NCBI GenBank assembly: GCA_023390775.1
Contig: JAEWCF010000025.1
Location: 1-58,603, forward strand
Source of the DNA: Bacteroidota bacterium
Lineage (GTDB): Bacteria > Bacteroidota > Bacteroidia > Flavobacteriales > Flavobacteriaceae
DNA length: 58,603 nucleotides
Reading direction: 5' to 3'
This document shows, piece by piece, positions 17,477 to 25,528 of the stretch. Made by a program: the position numbers and the translations under genes. Below the pieces are notes generated by a model, which was given only the letters and a program-made list of their open reading frames with translations, was not told the origin of the DNA and made no database searches. Every line of letters starts with the position of its first letter. The first letter of the stretch is position 1.

Positions 17477-18538
17477 ATGCAGTTTTCGAGAACAATTATC
17501 CTTCTGATTAAATTTGGATCCGTGATTTTGATGGCCGGGCAGATGTGGTCCTGCAAATCCGTGCATCAAAGCGGTCCGATTTCAAGCATCGATACCCTGT
17601 TGACCGATAAGATCAGCATTCGCGCCCTCGCGGTTGCAAAGGAGAAGCTCTGGTATGGTGCCGACAAGGCCCGCTACGGATATATCAACCTGAAAACGGG
17701 AAGGCGCCACGAGGCCAGTGCGCTTGCGGATTCGGTCACCGGCGAGTTCCGAAGCATCGCCCTAGCAGGCAGACGGGTATTGATCGCAAGCGCGGGAGCG
17801 CCGGCCGTCATTTTCAGCGTTGAAGAAGATCTGTCGCGCAGACGGGTTTACCTGGATCCGCATCCCGACGCTTTTTTTGACAGCATGCGCTTTTTGTCGC
17901 CCTCACACGGTTTTGTGGTAGGCGATCCCACAAGCGGCTGCTTTACCCTTTTGCAAAGTTTTGATGCCGGGGGCAGCTGGAACAGGATTCCGTGCTCGCA
18001 GGCCATTGCGAACCTCGACGGCGAAGCGGCTTTCGCGGCGAGCAACGGAAATATCGCCTCATCGGGAAACAATATTTGGATTTTTACGGGCGGAAAATCT
18101 TCGCGGATCCTTAAGTCGGTAGACAAAGGCAAAACCTGGAGCGCCTATCCCACGCCGATGATATCCGGTAAAGCGATGACGGGGACTTTTGCAGGTGATT
18201 TTTACGACCCGCGCAATGGGATCATCGTCGGCGGAGATTATGAAAATCCCGTAGGGCGCCACTTGAACAAGGCCGTAACCACCGATGGCGGGATCACCTG
18301 GAAAACCGTTTCCGACGGAACAGGGTTCGGTTATGCCTCGACGGTAAAATATGTTCCGGGCAGCAGGGCAAAGAAAGTGGTGGCCGCGGGACCCTCAGGA
18401 GTTTTTATGTCCTTCGATTCCGGCCGCTCATGGAACAAAATTATCGATGATTCAGACATCCATGCGCTGATGATGAATGGCAGCAAGACCATCTATGCGG
18501 CGGGTCGCGGCAAAATCCTTCGGATTACGCTGCGGTGA
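17477..18538 (+). CDS. exported YCF48/BNR-like beta-propeller protein
   Basis: 353 residues from the ATG at 17477. The frame is open further upstream but that part is antisense to the neighbouring gene, and a signal peptide begins exactly here (MQFSRTIILL...GQMWSC). A Cys at the end of the hydrophobic stretch suggests a lipoprotein, although the lipobox QMWSC is not canonical. The body has repeated Asp-box-like units of the type S-x-D-x-G-x-T-W (SFDAGGSWNRI, SVDKGKTWSAY, TTDGGITWKTV, SFDSGRSWNKI), which form a sialidase/YCF48-type propeller. Related proteins are annotated as oxidoreductases without evidence. Ligand unknown. Confidence 0.85.
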   Translation: MQFSRTIILLIKFGSVILMAGQMWSCKSVHQSGPISSIDTLLTDKISIRALAVAKEKLWYGADKARYGYINLKTGRRHEASALADSVTGEFRSIALAGRRVLIASAGAPAVIFSVEEDLSRRRVYLDPHPDAFFDSMRFLSPSHGFVVGDPTSGCFTLLQSFDAGGSWNRIPCSQAIANLDGEAAFAASNGNIASSGNNIWIFTGGKSSRILKSVDKGKTWSAYPTPMISGKAMTGTFAGDFYDPRNGIIVGGDYENPVGRHLNKAVTTDGGITWKTVSDGTGFGYASTVKYVPGSRAKKVVAAGPSGVFMSFDSGRSWNKIIDDSDIHALMMNGSKTIYAAGRGKILRITLR

Positions 18539-18985
18539 TCATTTTTTGCGGTCGCCTTTTGCGCGGTATTGCTTGAGCAGGCGTCGGTTAAAATCCTCCT
18601 CCGCGGTATTGAGCCGGATGATCTTGGAGGCAGGCAGGATTTGCCTGAGCTGCGCATTGAATTTTCTCTTTTCCTTGAAGAGTTCTTCTTCGTTTTGCTC
18701 CAGCCGCAAAAGGGCAGCTGAGGCATCCTTTTCGCTCATGGGTTCGGCCTGCATCCGCTTTTTAGGTCGGGTGATCATCAGCCGCTCGCGCCGTAGTTCT
18801 TTTTCCCGTTGGTCAAAGGCATTGTAAACCGGCCAGAATTTGGCAGCCTCATCGGCCGAGAGTTCCAATTCGGATGTAATGTGTGCAATCTTCATCGCTT
18901 TCACTTCCTCCATTTTTTCCTGCAATTCCCCACGCTGGGCAAACATCATGGCCGGAAAGAACAGGAGCAACAATAAATTTTTCAT
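18539..18985 (-). CDS. periplasmic Spy/LTXXQ-like helical protein
   Basis: 148 residues with a signal peptide (1-16, ending FAQ) followed by long amphipathic helices rich in Glu, Arg and Lys (KMEEVKAMKIAHITSEL, LEQNEEELFKEKRKF). In flavobacteria such proteins follow ECF sigma/anti-sigma pairs and resemble CpxP/Spy periplasmic sensors or chaperones. It is the third gene of that operon, starting 1 bp after the anti-sigma gene stop. Role inferred from position and helical pattern, not from a catalytic motif. Confidence 0.8.
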   Translation of the reverse strand: MKNLLLLLFFPAMMFAQRGELQEKMEEVKAMKIAHITSELELSADEAAKFWPVYNAFDQREKELRRERLMITRPKKRMQAEPMSEKDASAALLRLEQNEEELFKEKRKFNAQLRQILPASKIIRLNTAEEDFNRRLLKQYRAKGDRKK

Positions 18986-18986
18986 A

Positions 18987-19361
18987 TCAGTAAATTAAAT
19001 TTTCAAAATCTTCGTCAAGTATGGCCTTTTCTGCAACCGAGTTGTCCAGGTGGTATTCGGCCGAAAGCACTTTCAGGTCCGCGTGGTCAAGTTGCTTCAC
19101 CAATTCCTCTTCGTTCAGCGTCCCCATGACGAGGTAATTCTCGATGGCATCGGAGGATGGGTGCACGTTCTGTAATCGGTTCAGGGCAGGGATCGCAAGG
19201 CCTAGTACCAGGATCGCGGCCGCAGCGGCCCAATGACGCACCTGGTAAATGGGCAATACCTCTGGCCCGGTACGCGGTTCGACTTTAAATTCTTCAAAAT
19301 AACGGTCGGGTGCGGTAAATCCGTCCGAAATCCTCCTGTCATCCAATCTGAAATTTTTCAT
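18987..19361 (-). CDS. probable membrane anti-sigma factor
   Basis: 124 residues. A short cytoplasmic N-terminus (1-42), one transmembrane helix (about 44-61, AAAAAILVLGLAIPAL) and a periplasmic C-terminus. It lies between an ECF sigma gene (31 bp upstream) and a Spy-like gene (1 bp downstream), the usual place of a cognate anti-sigma factor. There is no zinc-binding HxxxCxxC motif, so it is not a classical ZAS anti-sigma; the call rests on topology and context. Confidence 0.75.
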   Translation of the reverse strand: MKNFRLDDRRISDGFTAPDRYFEEFKVEPRTGPEVLPIYQVRHWAAAAAILVLGLAIPALNRLQNVHPSSDAIENYLVMGTLNEEELVKQLDHADLKVLSAEYHLDNSVAEKAILDEDFENLIY

Positions 19362-19392
19362 GGCCCTTTTGACTTTTGCGGTTCGCTTTGGT

Positions 19393-19935
19393 TTAACCGC
19401 GATTAAATTGGTCCTCGATTTTTTTGACCGCGTGATGGTACGATGCCTTCAACGCGCCCACCGACGTGCCCAGGATCTCCGAAATTTCTTCATATTTAAG
19501 ATCCTGGTAATACTTCATCCTGAAAACAAGCTGTTGTTTTTCGGGGAGTTGGGAAACGGCTTTCTGCAGGCGAATTTCAAGATCGCCGCCGTCAAAGTAA
19601 GCATCGGCCCGCAGGTTGTCGACCCTCTGCTGTTGATACTCGCCCTGGTTGACCCCCCGCATCCGAGCCTGTTGCCGAAGATGCGTCAGCGCTTCATTGG
19701 TGGCAATCCTGTAGATCCACGAGAAGAGTTTGCTCTCGCCCTTGAAATTGTCGAGATGCCTGAAAACCTTAACGAATGTGTTCTGAAGCACGTCGTCGGC
19801 ATCGTCGTGATCGATCACGATACCCCTGATATGGCTGTAAAGCGGCCGTTTGTAGCGGGCCACGAGCTCGCGGTAGGCGGCCTCGCGCGTCGAGGGGTTC
19901 AATAACCGGTCAATGAATTCCTGCTGGTCAAGCAA
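19393..19935 (-). CDS. ECF-family RNA polymerase sigma factor
   Basis: 180 residues. Sigma region 2 (about 24-92) contains DDADDVLQNTFVKVFRH, and a region 4 helix-turn-helix follows (about 125-175; LPEKQQLVFRMKYYQDLKYEEISEILGTS). It directs RNA polymerase to a stress regulon not defined here. No in-frame ATG is available near the N-terminus; translation most likely begins at TTG (19935), since an in-frame stop lies shortly upstream. First gene of a sigma, anti-sigma, Spy-like operon that may be autoregulated. Confidence 0.93.
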   Translation of the reverse strand: MLDQQEFIDRLLNPSTREAAYRELVARYKRPLYSHIRGIVIDHDDADDVLQNTFVKVFRHLDNFKGESKLFSWIYRIATNEALTHLRQQARMRGVNQGEYQQQRVDNLRADAYFDGGDLEIRLQKAVSQLPEKQQLVFRMKYYQDLKYEEISEILGTSVGALKASYHHAVKKIEDQFNRG

Positions 19936-19982
19936 AACGAGGAAAATTTGTCGTTAGAGTCGACACCTGCCCCGGGGTTTAA

Positions 19983-21086
19983 TTACGGAATCGAAATTTC
20001 TCCCAGCGGATCGGTTCGTTCCGGATCGGGCTGGACCGGACGCGGGCGCGGGCGCACCGGATTGGCTCTGGGCGCCGCCGGTTGCTGTATGGGTACATAA
20101 ATTTCAGTGACCCATTGCGAAGGGCTTTTTTGCTGCAATTTGCCCGATGTATAAACCTCCAGGTAGGGAAGCCCCCCCGCCGCGATTAATTTGTTTTCGT
20201 CCAACTTCCTGAAGGTCGCATCCCAAGCCCTGCGCAAGTGTGAATGATCGCCCGTGAGCGTGGTGCGCAATGCCTTGAAGGTATCGAATTTCCCCGAAAC
20301 CATATCCGACCCCGGCATAATGAACACTTCCTGATTGACCGGCCCGGCCACGGTAAATTGCGCGATGCCGCGTTTTTCGTCCCAATAGTCATAAAGAACG
20401 AACGGCTTTCCCGCCATGGGGATCTTGTTCCTTCCAAAAAAATGCATCAATTTGGACATCAGCAACCTGGTATTTTTCGGGGCATGGTCCAGCGTAGATG
20501 TAATCCTGTAGCCGATATAATGCGTGCCGGCCCTGTCTACGGTCCCGTCGATCCTGATCTTGTATCGGTTTATGTCGCGGTTGATCGCCTGGCCGAGTTC
20601 GACCATCGTTTCCCTCTGCCTTTGCTGCATGACATACCCGGGCCCGCCCAGTAACGTAGCGCGCACCTTGGTCCAGAAACCCATTTTTCCCGACCGCTTC
20701 AACTGTATTTTGGTGCCGCCCGCCGAATCACGGAATATCCAGGTCGTCCTGCCGGGAAAACCGTCTACCTCCGATTTTTGGACAATACTGTCGGGTGCAA
20801 TGGAAGAAAGGGTGGTGTATTTTCCCGAGCTTAGATCGCTGGAAAAGGAAAATGAACCGCCCTTTCCACCGGTGTAGGCGGGATAAGTGAACTCCGGTTC
20901 GTATTGGCGGTGGAACCAGCTTTGCCAGTTCCGGTAATCATCGATATACTGGAAGACAACCTGCCGGGGAGTCTTGATGAACATCCTGGTGGTCACTTCG
21001 TATTCGCCTTTTTGCGTCGCCACGAACACCGAAGCGGCGAAGGCCATAAGGACAAGGAGCAGGAAAATGTACTTCAGGATGCGCAC
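19983..21086 (-). CDS. membrane-anchored SRPBCC-GyrI-like fusion protein
   Basis: 367 residues starting at GTG (21086); no in-frame ATG precedes it before a stop. An N-terminal transmembrane helix (about 5-24) is followed by an SRPBCC/polyketide-cyclase-like domain (about 28-172, start KGEYEVTTRMFIKTPRQVVFQYI). A GyrI-like effector-binding domain follows (about 180-330), then a Pro/Arg-rich tail (RANPVRPRPRPVQPDPE). Both domains bind small hydrophobic ligands in other proteins. The gene ends 47 bp before the ECF sigma start on the same strand. A 7-bp tandem repeat lies 11 bp upstream of the start codon. Confidence 0.8.
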   Translation of the reverse strand: MRILKYIFLLLVLMAFAASVFVATQKGEYEVTTRMFIKTPRQVVFQYIDDYRNWQSWFHRQYEPEFTYPAYTGGKGGSFSFSSDLSSGKYTTLSSIAPDSIVQKSEVDGFPGRTTWIFRDSAGGTKIQLKRSGKMGFWTKVRATLLGGPGYVMQQRQRETMVELGQAINRDINRYKIRIDGTVDRAGTHYIGYRITSTLDHAPKNTRLLMSKLMHFFGRNKIPMAGKPFVLYDYWDEKRGIAQFTVAGPVNQEVFIMPGSDMVSGKFDTFKALRTTLTGDHSHLRRAWDATFRKLDENKLIAAGGLPYLEVYTSGKLQQKSPSQWVTEIYVPIQQPAAPRANPVRPRPRPVQPDPERTDPLGEISIP

Positions 21087-21096
21087 TTTATAGGAT

Positions 21097-21152
21097 AAAT
21101 GTCAAATGTCAAATGTCAAATGTCGAATGTCGAATGTCGAATGTCGAATGTC
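21097..21152. repeat. 7-bp tandem repeat, 8 perfect units
   Basis: Four AAATGTC followed by four GAATGTC, exactly 56 bp. It occupies the leader/promoter region of the SRPBCC-GyrI gene. The reverse complement is the unit seen at 41707-41734 and 41780-41812. Confidence 0.95.
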
Positions 21153-21180
21153 CAACGGATTATGATAGAATCTTATTAAT

Positions 21181-21212
21181 TTTCAAATTTTCAAACTTTC
21201 AAATTCTCAAAT
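21181..21212. repeat. 8-bp tandem repeat (TTTCAAAT)
   Basis: Four imperfect units: TTTCAAAT, TTTCAAAC, TTTCAAAT, TCTCAAAT. AT-rich spacer between the SRPBCC-GyrI gene and the small membrane protein. Confidence 0.8.
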
Positions 21213-21239
21213 TTCCCTGAAGCCAAATTGTCAAATCCG

Positions 21240-21428
21240 TCAATGTTTCAGGTACCCCTTTATCACAAACAAAAACGCGATAAACAACAAAAACCCGATC
21301 AATACCTTGTACACTCCGGTGTAATGCGTTTTGTGAAGGCCCTTGTCACGCCCGTACATCACGACGGCGCAGGCGACGAAAACAATGAAGAACACAACGG
21401 CAAATACCATCTGGCCTGTGGAAAACAT
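21240..21428 (-). CDS. small two-helix membrane protein, unknown function
   Basis: 62 residues, essentially two transmembrane helices (about 5-25 and 41-59) joined by a basic loop GRDKGLHKTH. It has a clean ATG and stop, and similar short proteins are frequent in flavobacteria. It resembles small oxidase or transporter subunits only in topology. Its start is 68 bp from the divergent MazG-like gene. Confidence 0.65.
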   Translation of the reverse strand: MFSTGQMVFAVVFFIVFVACAVVMYGRDKGLHKTHYTGVYKVLIGFLLFIAFLFVIKGYLKH

Positions 21429-21496
21429 GTTGATTCAATTTTGCCCAAAGTTAAAGATTTGCGGCGGGTATGCGATAATTTCGAAAAAAACTAGTG

Positions 21497-21880
21497 ATGA
21501 AAAAACAATTGGGATCGGTACGCGAATTTCACGAGGCTTTTGGATTAACAGTCAACGATTCACCGGTAGGAGACCTGGGCTCCGGAACCAACCTGCTCCG
21601 CTACAACCTCATGAAGGAGGAAAACGAGGAATATTTGGAGGCGGTCCTCAACAACGATTTGGTGGAAGTGGCCGACGCGCTGGGCGACATGCTCTACATT
21701 TTGTGCGGCACGATCCTGTCGCACGGGATGCAACACAAGATTGAAGAAGTTTTTGACGAAATCCAGCGTAGCAACATGAGCAAGCTGGGACCTGATGGCA
21801 AACCAATCTACCGCGAAGACGGAAAAGTTCTAAAGGGGCCCCTTTATTCAAGGCCGGACTTCAGCTCGATATTCAGTTAG
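21497..21880 (+). CDS. MazG/HisE-like nucleotide pyrophosphohydrolase
   Basis: 127 residues from the ATG at 21497 (a GTG lies one codon before). An all-alpha NTP-PPase: the metal-binding EENEEY (about 37-42) and the second motif ADALGDMLY (about 56-64) match the E-x-x-E/E-x-x-D pattern of the MazG and phosphoribosyl-ATP pyrophosphatase superfamily. It would hydrolyse a nucleotide to its monophosphate and pyrophosphate, for nucleotide-pool cleaning. It overlaps the convergent ilvE stop by 4 bp. Confidence 0.87.
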   Translation: MKKQLGSVREFHEAFGLTVNDSPVGDLGSGTNLLRYNLMKEENEEYLEAVLNNDLVEVADALGDMLYILCGTILSHGMQHKIEEVFDEIQRSNMSKLGPDGKPIYREDGKVLKGPLYSRPDFSSIFS

Positions 21881-22947
21881 CACACCTTCATCCGCCAACC
21901 GAACGTGTCCGGGGCCAATCCGTACTGCAGGTCGGTCAATGCATCCTTTAGTTTCGAGGCGTACGATTCCGCGACCTTGGGAAGCTCGTAGTATTTTTCG
22001 TCATAGCAGAATCCCGCGATCGGGTTGACCACCGCGGCCGTGCCGGCGCCAAAAACTTCCAGAAGGGTTCCGTTGCCTGCCGCCTCGAGAAGTTCGGCAA
22101 CCAATACCGGCCTTTCCTCGACCTGGATTCCTTCGCGGCTTGCAATCTCGATGATGCTCTTGCGCGTTATCCCGTCGAGGATCCGCTCGCTTACAGGGGC
22201 GGTTAGCAGTTTGTCGCCGATGCGGAAGAAAACGTTCATCGTGCCGGCCTCCTCAAGGCGGGTATGCGTGGCGTCGTCTGTCCAGATGATTTGTTGGTAG
22301 CCCTGCTCATTCGCGAGCTTAGTGGGGTAGAATTGTGCCGAATAATTACCGGCCGCCTTTGCAGCACCGATTCCGCCATTGGCCGCGCGGCTATAGTGCT
22401 GGGCGATGATGACCTTCACCTCGCCGGAATAATAGGAACGTGCCGGCGACAGGATGATCATAAAGCGGTATTGCGTGGAAGGTGCAGCGATCACACCCGT
22501 TCCCACGGCAATCATAAAGGGCCTGATATACAATGTGTTGCCTTTTCCCTCGCGCACCCAGTCGCGTTCGATTTTAAGGAGTTCGCGAAGTCCGCCGATA
22601 AAAATGGATTCGGGGATTTCGGGCATCGCCATCCTCACGGCCGATTTATTGAACCGATCGAGGTTTAGGTCGGGCCTGAACAGCCATACCGAGCCCTTGT
22701 CATCCTTGTAAGCCTTCATCCCCTCGAAAATGGCCTGGCCGTAATGGAACACCTTGGCAGACGGATCCATCATGAAGGGTTCGTAAGGGCCGATTTTCGG
22801 GGTTTCCCAGGCACCATTGCGGTAATCGCAGGTTAGCATGTGATCTGTGAAGGTGGTGCCGAAAGTTACGTTTTCAAAATCGACCGAGTCGATCTTTGAC
22901 TGTTTGACCTTCACTATATCGATTTCGCTGGTGGATCTGAGGCTCAT
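21877..22947 (-). CDS. ilvE: branched-chain amino acid aminotransferase
   Basis: 356 residues using the ATG at 22947 (MSLRSTSEIDIVKV); the frame extends 13 codons further, but that piece is unlike the family. This PLP enzyme transfers amino groups between glutamate and the keto acids of Leu, Ile and Val. The fold-IV pattern is present, with the PLP lysine expected in AKAAGNYSAQ (family SKxxxNY) and the GEGKGNTLYIRPF, EAGTMNVFF and ITRKSIIE motifs. It is the longer class II BCAT type (branched-chain specific), commonly about 355 residues. Confidence 0.95.
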   Translation of the reverse strand: MSLRSTSEIDIVKVKQSKIDSVDFENVTFGTTFTDHMLTCDYRNGAWETPKIGPYEPFMMDPSAKVFHYGQAIFEGMKAYKDDKGSVWLFRPDLNLDRFNKSAVRMAMPEIPESIFIGGLRELLKIERDWVREGKGNTLYIRPFMIAVGTGVIAAPSTQYRFMIILSPARSYYSGEVKVIIAQHYSRAANGGIGAAKAAGNYSAQFYPTKLANEQGYQQIIWTDDATHTRLEEAGTMNVFFRIGDKLLTAPVSERILDGITRKSIIEIASREGIQVEERPVLVAELLEAAGNGTLLEVFGAGTAAVVNPIAGFCYDEKYYELPKVAESYASKLKDALTDLQYGLAPDTFGWRMKVC

Positions 22948-23129
22948 ATAAAAGGTTGCAATTTTGATAATTATTCTGGCAACCAATTATCGTTCAATAA
23001 GTTACCTTTTGCTCGGGTCAGGACGCGGGCATCCTCCTTCCGGCGGCTAAAATAGATAAATTTTGGGTGCATGACAGGGGAACCGAAAAAATTAGCATCC
23101 GCCTTGCGCAAACATTTAACGATGACCCC

Positions 23130-23162
23130 TTGGCGGAATTTTGGCGAATCTGATTACTTTTG
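23130..23162 (+). promoter_or_regulatory. candidate promoter of the DUF4920 operon
   Basis: TTG (23130-23132), 22-nt spacer, TACTTTTG (23155-23162, exact TAnnTTTG). It would place transcription start about 25 nt before the ATG at 23193. Confidence 0.5.
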
Positions 23163-23192
23163 CACAACCGGAAACCTAAAATCCCCGTCATA

Positions 23193-23768
23193 ATGAAGAC
23201 TTTATCGGCTTTCGCCATCAGTTTTTTCCTGCTCGCCATGTGCAGGCAGCCTTCAAAGGAAGTGAAATCGGATGAGACGATCATCGACCATCCCGCCGAT
23301 TCCATTGCACCATCGGATACACTGGCTTACGCCTATTTTGATGCCGCGACCATGCAGCAGGAGCCAAAATACGCCGCGTTCGGTGCCAAGTTCACACCTT
23401 CGAAAGTCCTGACCAAACAGCAGATGCTCAAGAAGTACCAATCGATGAAATCCGGCGATACGCTTCGGGTAAAATTTGCATCGGACATCAAGGAAGTCTG
23501 CAAGAAAAAGGGATGCTGGATGTCCATGGACCTGGGAGCGGGCAAGGAATCTTTCGTCAGGTTCAAGGATTACGGATTTTTCGTGCCCCTCAATGCCGAT
23601 GCTTCGCCCGCAATCGTTAGCGGCAAAGCCTATCTGGACGTGGTTTCGGTGGCACAATTGAAGCATTACGCCAAGGACGGCGGTAAATCTGAAGCCGAGA
23701 TCGCCAAGATCACCAAGCCGAAAGTCACCTACGCCTTCCAGGCCGACGGTGTCATGATACGCGAATAA
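23193..23768 (+). CDS. DUF4920 exported protein
   Basis: 191 residues from the ATG at 23193, where the signal peptide begins (MKTLSAFAISFFLLAMC). The longer frame adds 11 residues lacking any signal. The DUF4920 hallmark CKKKGCWM is present. The family is found in Bacteroidota, is predicted to be periplasmic or membrane-anchored, and has no known function; its conserved Cys pair could bind a metal or act in redox chemistry. It overlaps the next gene by one base (TAATG), so translation is probably coupled. Confidence 0.85.
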   Translation: MKTLSAFAISFFLLAMCRQPSKEVKSDETIIDHPADSIAPSDTLAYAYFDAATMQQEPKYAAFGAKFTPSKVLTKQQMLKKYQSMKSGDTLRVKFASDIKEVCKKKGCWMSMDLGAGKESFVRFKDYGFFVPLNADASPAIVSGKAYLDVVSVAQLKHYAKDGGKSEAEIAKITKPKVTYAFQADGVMIRE

Positions 23769-24226
23769 TGAAGGCCTTATCCATAATCGCGGCTGCTCTC
23801 GTGCTTTGTTCCTGCGTAAGGTTCGAAAAGAAAGATTCGGCCGACGCAATTGAGGACACCACAAAGACCACCGCGGGTACCGGGAAGAAATTCGAGATGT
23901 ACCAGATGAGCGAGATGTCGCTGCTCATGGAGCAGATGTACGTGGATAACCAGCGTCTTCGCGAGCGAATCAGCAAAGGCGAGAAAATAGGGGAGTTCCC
24001 ACAGCATTTCCTGGATATCCACAAGGCCGTCATGACCGACGAGGAGGAAAATGATGCTTTCTTCAAGGAGCAGGCGGCGCAGTTCATCAAGGCGCAACAA
24101 CTTATTTATTCGGATCCGGCAAACGCGAAAAAACACTTCAACGACGGTGTGGATGCTTGCCTTTCCTGCCACGAGGTCAAGTGTGGCGGGCCCATTCCCC
24201 GGATCAAGAAGCTATTTATCAACTGA
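23768..24226 (+). CDS. lipoprotein with C-terminal haem-binding CxxCH motif
   Basis: 152 residues. Signal peptide with a lipobox ending LCSC (Cys about 17), then a helical, acidic body, and near the end DACLSCHEVKCGG, a CxxCH that is the standard covalent attachment site for haem c. A single CxxCH in a helical lipoprotein suggests a small periplasmic cytochrome c or a cytochrome c'-like protein, although cytochromes c' also carry their haem site near the C-terminus. Coupled to DUF4920 upstream and mnmD downstream by 1-bp overlaps on both sides (TAATG and TGATG). Confidence 0.8.
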   Translation: MKALSIIAAALVLCSCVRFEKKDSADAIEDTTKTTAGTGKKFEMYQMSEMSLLMEQMYVDNQRLRERISKGEKIGEFPQHFLDIHKAVMTDEEENDAFFKEQAAQFIKAQQLIYSDPANAKKHFNDGVDACLSCHEVKCGGPIPRIKKLFIN

Positions 24227-24882
24227 TGCTCCGGCGGGAGATCGTCCTCACCGCCGATGGTTCGGCATCCATAAGGATTCCGGATTGGGACGAGTCCTAC
24301 CATTCCAGGCACGGTGCGGTGCAGGAGGCCAGGCATGTTTTTATCGCAAACGGCCTCGAATCGTTTTCGGGGGAGGTTGCCATACTAGAAATGGGATTCG
24401 GCACGGGCTTGAATGCGCTCATCACCTTTGCACATGCATTGGAACGCGGACTCACGGTGAAATACACGGGAATCGATCATTATCCCGTCAGCCCAAAGGA
24501 AGCCGGGCTTCTGAATTACCCTCAATTTATCGGGCATCCCGAAATTTTTGCGCAGATGCATGAGTGCCCATGGGAGACCCGACATCGGCTTGGCGATCGT
24601 TTTGAGTTGACCAAGCGCAACATGAATTTTGACGACGTTTCGTTCAACGCCGAATTTGACCTGGTCTATTTCGACGCGTTCGGCTATCGTTTCCAGCCCA
24701 ATTTGTGGTCCGCCGAAATATTCATGGCCATGTTCAATGCACTCAGGCCGGGCGGTGTCCTTGTGACCTATGCCGCGCGGACCGCCATCCGGAAGAATAT
24801 GGAAAGCGCCGGTTTTACCGTTGAGAAACTCGCGGGGCCGCCCGGCAAACGCGAAATGATGCGGGCGAGAAAATTGATTTAA
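24226..24882 (+). CDS. mnmD: tRNA 5-methylaminomethyl-2-thiouridine methyltransferase MnmD
   Basis: 218 residues from the ATG at 24226, which shares a base with the preceding stop. It matches the stand-alone MnmD domain (half of E. coli MnmC), the SAM-dependent step that finishes the mnm5s2U wobble modification. Seen: the SAM-binding EMGFGTGLNALI and the family motifs DESYHSRHGA, YFDAFGYRFQP and VTYAARTAIRKNM. The FAD-dependent MnmC1 half is absent, as is usual outside proteobacteria. Its coupling to two exported proteins is curious. Confidence 0.93.
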   Translation: MLRREIVLTADGSASIRIPDWDESYHSRHGAVQEARHVFIANGLESFSGEVAILEMGFGTGLNALITFAHALERGLTVKYTGIDHYPVSPKEAGLLNYPQFIGHPEIFAQMHECPWETRHRLGDRFELTKRNMNFDDVSFNAEFDLVYFDAFGYRFQPNLWSAEIFMAMFNALRPGGVLVTYAARTAIRKNMESAGFTVEKLAGPPGKREMMRARKLI

Positions 24883-24916
24883 CAAAAGGTAGGGGCTGGT
24901 GTCCGGAATAATTATC

Positions 24917-24924
24917 TATATTTG
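24917..24924 (+). promoter_or_regulatory. candidate -7 box for 65-residue gene copy 1
   Basis: TATATTTG, exact TAnnTTTG, 31 bp before the ATG at 24956. Confidence 0.45.
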
Positions 24925-24955
24925 AGTCAACCTAACATTTTCCAATTCCCCGAAC

Positions 24956-25153
24956 ATGAAGAGAACAATGTTTGATTACACCAAAACCATCCTGGAGAGG
25001 GTGAGTTTCGATCCCCTGCTTTTTTGCAAGGAACTTCAAAAGGCGCTAAAATCGCTTTTGCCCTATGAAGTTGAACAACTGACCGACTGGCTTCTCAGCT
25101 ATACCACCGAACATCCCGAACTCAGGCAATGCCTGGTTTTCATCAACAAGTAA
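24956..25153 (+). CDS. 65-residue protein, tandem copy 1, unknown function
   Basis: 65 residues, predicted largely helical with an amphipathic pattern, and soluble (no signal or transmembrane segment). It is about 62% identical over its full length to the protein at 25331-25528, with a shared core including DYTK, LERVSFDP, LLPYE and the final QCL. Not recognised. A -7 box TATATTTG lies at 24917-24924, and a terminator overlaps its stop codon, so it is a self-contained transcription unit of about 250 nt. Confidence 0.75.
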   Translation: MKRTMFDYTKTILERVSFDPLLFCKELQKALKSLLPYEVEQLTDWLLSYTTEHPELRQCLVFINK

Positions 25154-25175
25154 GAGGCGGAAGCCTCTTTTTTTT
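25153..25175 (+). terminator. intrinsic terminator after 65-residue copy 1
   Basis: Stem AGAGGC (25153-25158) with GCCTCT (25163-25168), loop GGAA, then eight T. It overlaps the stop codon. Confidence 0.93.
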
Positions 25176-25330
25176 GGCTAAGTTTAAAATTGAAAGAAAA
25201 GTACTGCAGAAATAGCTTAATGCTGCATTTTAACGATAAAATTATGCATTTTGTCGGAATTTTATTTGGTGTTTCGATTGGGATTATTTTACTTTATCCC
25301 GATTTCAAGATAACCCTAAATCTTAACCAT

Positions 25331-25528
25331 ATGCCAAGAATGATTTACGACTACACAAAATCAGTACTGGAACGCGTGAGTTTTGATCCGATACTGTTCC
25401 AGAAGGAATTGCGCAAGGCCATGAAAACGCTTTTGCCGTATGAATTTGAGCAACTTAAGAAATGGTTGCAATACTATACGTCCGGCAAACCCGAGCTGCA
25501 GCAATGCCTCACACTGGTGATAGACTAA
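25331..25528 (+). CDS. 65-residue protein, tandem copy 2, unknown function
   Basis: 65 residues from the ATG at 25331, chosen because it gives exactly the length and alignment of copy 1 (40 of 65 identical by hand alignment). The open frame extends 47 codons upstream through hydrophobic sequence with no counterpart in copy 1, which I take as non-coding leader. A membrane-anchored longer form cannot be fully excluded. Followed at once by a terminator that ends in the convergent oxyR stop. Confidence 0.75.
   Translation: MPRMIYDYTKSVLERVSFDPILFQKELRKAMKTLLPYEFEQLKKWLQYYTSGKPELQQCLTLVID

Noticed and set aside
25190..25330. N-terminal hydrophobic extension of 65-residue copy 2
   Set aside because: Copy 1 has no counterpart and the internal ATG gives exactly matched proteins; the extension is probably leader sequence.
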